Under the pieces are notes generated by a model. That model was not told the origin of the DNA. It made no database searches and saw nothing but the letters and a program-made list of their open reading frames with translations. Below are positions 59,889-64,000 of a stretch of 64,000 bases of DNA, in pieces. Each line of letters opens with the position of its first letter. Within the stretch, counting starts at the first letter, position 1. Source of the DNA: Linum tenue (Eukaryota; Streptophyta; Magnoliopsida; Malpighiales; Linaceae); contig CAMGYJ010000011.1 in the NCBI GenBank assembly GCA_946122785.1, positions 12,400,001 to 12,464,000 of the forward strand, written 5' to 3'. A program made the translations under genes and the position numbers.

Positions 59889-60398
59889 TCCTCCCCATAT
59901 ATCATTTAGTAAGTTAATGTCCATTTGGTGAACGTTTGAAATTGGGTAGTTGCACATTTCAAACTATGTTTCTAATTTGGTACTTTATTAAATTAGGTCT
60001 TTTGATGTTTTTTACCTTTTGGTACTATGTTTTATTAGTATAGGGATTTGTAAAGTGTCAAGTGATGGCATTTTCAATGCTGAAATTCCATTTGCCAATT
60101 TGATTGCTCATTAGCTCCTATAATGAAATGAAGGAATTTGGGATTAGAAAGCAGTAATAGTAGCAGTGATGTTTGTTTTGTACATGGTTAACTCAACAAT
60201 AAGCTAAATATCATAACTAAATATCAACAATAAGTTATATTTGTCAAATTTTACATCAACCACCCCTAAAACGGATATTAGACTTACAAAATAACTTAGC
60301 GTTCACATATTTAGTACGCTTACAAAATATGAGACATAACATAGGAGTGTACCACTAATTACATTAATCCGATCATATTGACAATACCTACATGCTAT

Positions 60399-61055
60399 TC
60401 AGTTATCCGACGGGAAGAACAGTGTCACCAAGAATATATCAAAATAATTCCCCACGTCATTCCAAGGACCAATTGTGACCATGGCCTCATATGATTTTTC
60501 ACCAATCAAGTTGAGAAGTGTAACATAATCGGCATTGTCAATCTCTGAAGGATTGACTACAGAAGAAATGATTCTTCGCAAGTATGATGATGGAAAAACG
60601 ACCTCAACATCAGTTATATCATCTTCAATGGTCAAGTGAATCAAAAATACCCTGGATGCATCACACCAAGACCTCCTCAGCTCTATTACACGACCATAGA
60701 AAATGTATGAAGTGCCCTGATATAATTGAAAAGGAAGGGTTTTGCAAAAGTAAACAAATAAGATACAAATTAATAAGATAAGGAACAGAAAAGGATAAAT
60801 AACAAATATATTATCTTAGTCACCTGATTGTCACAATCCAATTGCTTTGGGATAAGATCTATGGTTTCAACAATCTCAGACATAGCTACGGCATTTTGAT
60901 AATTCAGATTCACAACGAAATCATCACCGAGGGTAAAAAACCTATAATTTAAACAATTAGTAATTGCATTCACTATCTAGGAGAACACAAGAATATGATA
61001 TTATATAGGGTTAGAACAGCAATACTTACGGATTCCATTGAGGTATGATGTCCAT
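60399..61055 (-). CDS. Intact small OB-fold-like protein gene B, three exons
   Basis: Exon 1 is 61055-61030 (MDIIPQWN), exon 2 60941-60824 and exon 3 60716-60399. The donors are CC|gtaagt and CAG|gtgact; the acceptors are ttatag and tatcag. The product is again 153 residues, in register with gene A. Conserved parts are FVVNLNYQNAVA, VETIDLIPKQL, LIHLTIEDDITDVEVVFP, YLRRIISSVV and IGPWNDVGNYFDIFLV. Compared with gene A, exon 1 is one base longer and exon 2 one base shorter (six T instead of seven after the acceptor), so the frame is kept. It lies about 1.1 kb from the Helitron 3' end, transcribed away from it. Its role is unknown; I infer single-strand DNA binding from similarity to the RPA-like copy 4 C-terminus. 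Confidence 0.75.
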
Positions 61056-62089
61056 GTTGGTCAATATACGTTTCTGATTTCCTTCGGATCAATCTCTATT
61101 CTTTCAAGAACCTGTCGTGTTTAGGATCATTCAAAGACATAATATCAGTTGTTGTTCTAGACCGCAGCACATATCCCCTTTCCAATGTTGAATTCTAACA
61201 ATATGTTTTTCAATTGAATTCTCCTAATTACTTAAATAATTGTAAGGTTTAGGGAAGCATTTTATAATTGAGATGTTGCAATTTGGACTGACACTAATAA
61301 ACTAAACGTGTACAAAAGAAGAGAAGTAAACAATACGAAAGAAAGGAGGACTCTGTCAATTCGTCAGAGTTTTTGTTATGGAACAGGATGCTGCTTCGTT
61401 TGACCTAATGCCCTGCTCACTCGAAATTTTCATGGCATGTCCTTTTCTCATCAACTAGTGTCTTAGTTGTATTCCATAGGCAATAAGTAATCAAAATCTA
61501 AGAAAACAACTTTGATAAATGCGTCCTGAAGTACTGCTCAATCCTACGTCAAGATTAAATAAATAAGAATATATAATGCCGCTTATTTTAATAAATGGAA
61601 CCACATTGTATCTAAAGGTATGGAAACTAACGTGCCTGTGGAGTTGGCAAGTGTTTGCTGGGAATCTCTGATTGAAACACAGAAAAGCTATCCAAGGCCA
61701 AGGGTTTAGCAAATCGGGAGAAAAAGAAGTTGACTGGGAGAAGTTGCGAGGTGGGTTTACAGAAATCACCTTCCCACAATCAGAATAAAAGTTGGCATTT
61801 AGATAGGGGAGCAGAGGAGGGCATCCATGCAAGGAATTTGTCTCTGCTTGCTGGTTTCATCGGAGAGTGAACAGAGGCGTAAAAGGGAAGAAGGAAGAGG
61901 AAACGTTTCCTCCCAATTTGGTTATTGTCTATTTAAGTTTAGGTTAATAAATACAGTAAAGAAAAAAGAAATTATAATTCAATTTGGGCTAAACATAATA
62001 GAAATGCAACAGATAGCCTTTGTGGTTTCAAATTGGACTATTGGGCTTCTATGATCGGCCCAAAAACAATCACTAATTTAATCCAGCTA
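61056..62089 (-). other. 5' flank of OB gene B
   Basis: This is probably the promoter and leader side of gene B, as in the matching 49615-50817. Long open frames here (61491-61832) are leader-like and not conserved in frame with the other copy. AG|GC- and GT-type splice signals near 61630 suggest a leader intron. Confidence 0.45.
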
Positions 62090-62118
62090 GCCGGCCAACG
62101 GTCCGGCCCCTCTGCTAG
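62090..62118 (+). repeat. Helitron 3' terminus: hairpin and CTAG
   Basis: GCCGG (62090-62094) can pair with CCGGC (62103-62107) around an 8-base loop. After seven bases comes CTAG (62115-62118), followed by T. Helitrons end in CTRR with a short GC hairpin about 10 bases before it, and insert between A and T. Confidence 0.65.
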
Positions 62119-64000
62119 TAATAATTAAGAACTTATAACCCTCATTAGTGAGATTTGAAACCAAGTGAAGTCAACCATATTAAACACTTCGCATAAAAAT
62201 TAATGGACACTTGCTTTACAAATCTACACATATTATAATACACCGAAGGGAAAAACGGGAGCCCCATTTCAAATTTCCTGCAACGAGAGTGAAAGTAAGA
62301 AGGACATTTTGTCTTCACAGTTATTTTTTTTATTCATTAAAAACAAACGACAATCATAACCAATTACACTAAGTACATTTGTTGTATCTTTTTAAATTAA
62401 AAATATATAATAGCAGGGAGGAAAAAACTCTTCCCCCATTTCTTTCCTCTGTGGAACGGGCCAACTTACCGTACACATGCGGATTTAAACGGGTCCAGGA
62501 GTGTCAATTTTTTTCTTTAAGCTCTTTTATTTCTCCATGGTGATAAAATATATATGAAAAGGCAAAAACAATACTCCTATTTATTGCTAAAAAAAATTTA
62601 ACAATAAATTAATGCATGGTATCTAATGGGCTAACCGCTAACCATAAAATAAAAGAGTTGAATGGGCCTGACCTACACGAGATATGACCATCAAGTAAAA
62701 CAAATGAACATCATTGGTTTGTCATTCTAAAAGCGTTTGTAGGAAGGGTAGAATAGGGAGTGTCAATTTTTTCTCTTTCCTCTGTGGAACGGGCCAACTT
62801 ACCGATGGAGAATTAAAGACCATTTTTATTTTCCCTACCTTTCTTAATCGGGTCATATCTTCTTCGTTTTAACTCGAATTTTAATTTTTTTGCACAGATG
62901 GAACGAGTTCGATGGACTCTTCATTTAGAGAAATCTTTCGTCAAAGATTAAGGAGGGGAAAATTAAAGGCTTTCCAGGAGAGAAAGGGATGTTGATTTCA
63001 TACTGATGTGAACGGGTTACTCATGATTACTCAACATAAGGTTACTGACCCGATCCGTTCCCCAATTATGGAAGTCTTTTGTAATACATATTTATATGTG
63101 CAGAAGCGGACCCACTTACAAGAGTGGTTTGTCAAAATTTGGGCAAATTACTAGTGTAAAATTTGATTTCAGTGGTAGTATATGGATTTGAAATTATTTG
63201 ACAATCCTTAGTGATTTTGATTCATCGTTGAATACCCTTGATAAAATTTCTGGGTCCGCCACTATTTATGTGCATCATACGTAACAGTTGAGAAACGATG
63301 TCGTTTAAGCCTTATTTAATGGACATTCATTTTACATAATGAAGACTAACATCATGCTACATAAATTGTCTAAGTCATTATGAAAGTCTTACATAACACG
63401 TCTGATTTAACTATAACGTGATAAGTAAACTATCATTTCGTAATCTTCGCGTAATGTAATATATTTACCTAAAAGTTGTAAATGACACTATAAGTAAATC
63501 TTGCATAGTTGATGGTCCTTTGTACGTTATGATTAATAACCCGCGGCAGAGCCAATGTATAAGAGGGTGGGTCCCGGGATCTACCTTTGCTCAGGAGAAA
63601 ACATATAAATATAATAACACAAGTGATAAAATGGTAATAAATTATATACGGCTGTTTTCGTATTTTCTCACTCTAATGAATTAGAACAATCAAGTGACCT
63701 TGTTTACCCATACAAAAATTAGCGTGTACCACATCGATTAACTATAAGAGATTTAATCGATTTATAAGGTTAGCTCAACATTAATAATTAAAACAACTAG
63801 TTGGGCCTTGTTGGGTTGAGTTTTTGGGAATAAGTGGCCAAACCCCTTCTTCCCTATACGATGGCCGTCCGTCTCCTTGCTCCCATAGCTGGACGATGCC
63901 TCCACCCCTTGGTATGAAATTTGGCTCCCAAATTCTAAGTCTGGAAACAACGCATCACAACGGGATGCCAAACGATTGGGTACCAAGCCAGGTACCAAAT
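62119..64000. other. Non-coding flank with repeat fragments
   Basis: No gene is supported. A 31-bp sequence, TCTTTCCTCTGTGGAACGGG plus CCAACTTACCG, occurs at 62441-62471 and 62774-62804. Each is accompanied by GGAGTGTCAATTTTTT (62498 and 62757), in opposite order. GCGGACCCAC at about 63107 and TGGGTCCGCCACT at about 63251 form the inverted ends of a MITE-like or other short element. A related phrase, GGCAGAGCCAATGTATAAGAGGGTGGGTCCC, is at about 63545. A 78-codon minus-strand frame at 63762-63998 touches the edge and is unrecognised. Confidence 0.4.

Larger units (their letters stand above)
27560..62118 (+). mobile_element. Helitron-type region (Rep/helicase, RPA/OB-fold genes, hairpin-CTAG end)
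   Basis: Helitrons move by rolling-circle replication. This block has a Rep/helicase gene, downstream RPA-like single-strand-binding genes, and a 3' end with a GCCGG/CCGGC hairpin seven bases before CTAG followed by T, all as known for plant Helitrons. A MULE-like element sits inside a Rep intron, and internal duplications have enlarged the block to about 34 kb. The left limit is approximate. More than one Helitron copy may be joined here, because a relic of the same 3' hairpin lies at 50818-50838. Confidence 0.7.

Noticed and set aside
61491..61832. 113-codon minus-strand frame as an extra gene before OB gene B
   Set aside because: The matching flank of OB gene A does not keep this frame, so it is probably leader sequence.

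Overview
The window is nuclear DNA of a flowering plant, most likely a eudicot. It is AT-rich, with GT-AG introns and TTTAGGG-type telomere-like repeats. It contains plant families of PIF/Harbinger, CACTA, Ty3/Gypsy, Ty1/Copia, RNase H-bearing LINE, Mutator-like (MULE) and Helitron elements. I see no complete ordinary host gene. Almost everything is a transposable element (TE) or a fragment carried by one, and many are nested.

Layout. 1-3398: a PIF/Harbinger transposon entering from the left edge, with an intact spliced transposase and an intact Myb/SANT gene, ending in a terminal inverted repeat (TIR) plus TAA. 3402-5850: a possible minus-strand multi-exon transcript without a clear protein. 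6721-6929: one terminus of a CACTA element, which sits in the 5' LTR of a Gypsy element. 6930-about 21030: that Gypsy element, with decayed gag-protease and no reverse transcriptase or integrase. A complete minus-strand Copia element (12700-20496) splits its 3' LTR; the Copia has a perfect ATACT target duplication, about 2% LTR divergence by eye and an extra ORF3. About 21031-26930: a decayed LINE, missing its 5' end.

About 27560-62118 reads as a large Helitron-type block. It has a broken Rep/helicase gene (28049-43007), a series of RPA70-like and OB-fold genes, and a GC hairpin plus CTAG 3' terminus at 62118. A 9.26 kb element with about 0.85-0.93 kb TIRs lies in a (TA)n tract inside a Rep intron. 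Downstream of the helicase there are four plus-strand RPA-like genes or fragments, all wholly or partly decayed. There are also two minus-strand three-exon genes (48947-49614 and 60399-61055). Both of these splice to uninterrupted 153-residue proteins that resemble the last OB domain of one of the RPA-like genes.

Segmental duplications (2.9 kb and about 2.1 kb) and three arrays of a tRNA-like tandem repeat link the copies. Working together, Rep/helicase would supply strand cleavage and unwinding, and the RPA-like proteins would bind the single-stranded intermediate. The small antisense OB genes are the most interesting unexplained part. Past 62118 only non-coding, repeat-like DNA is seen.
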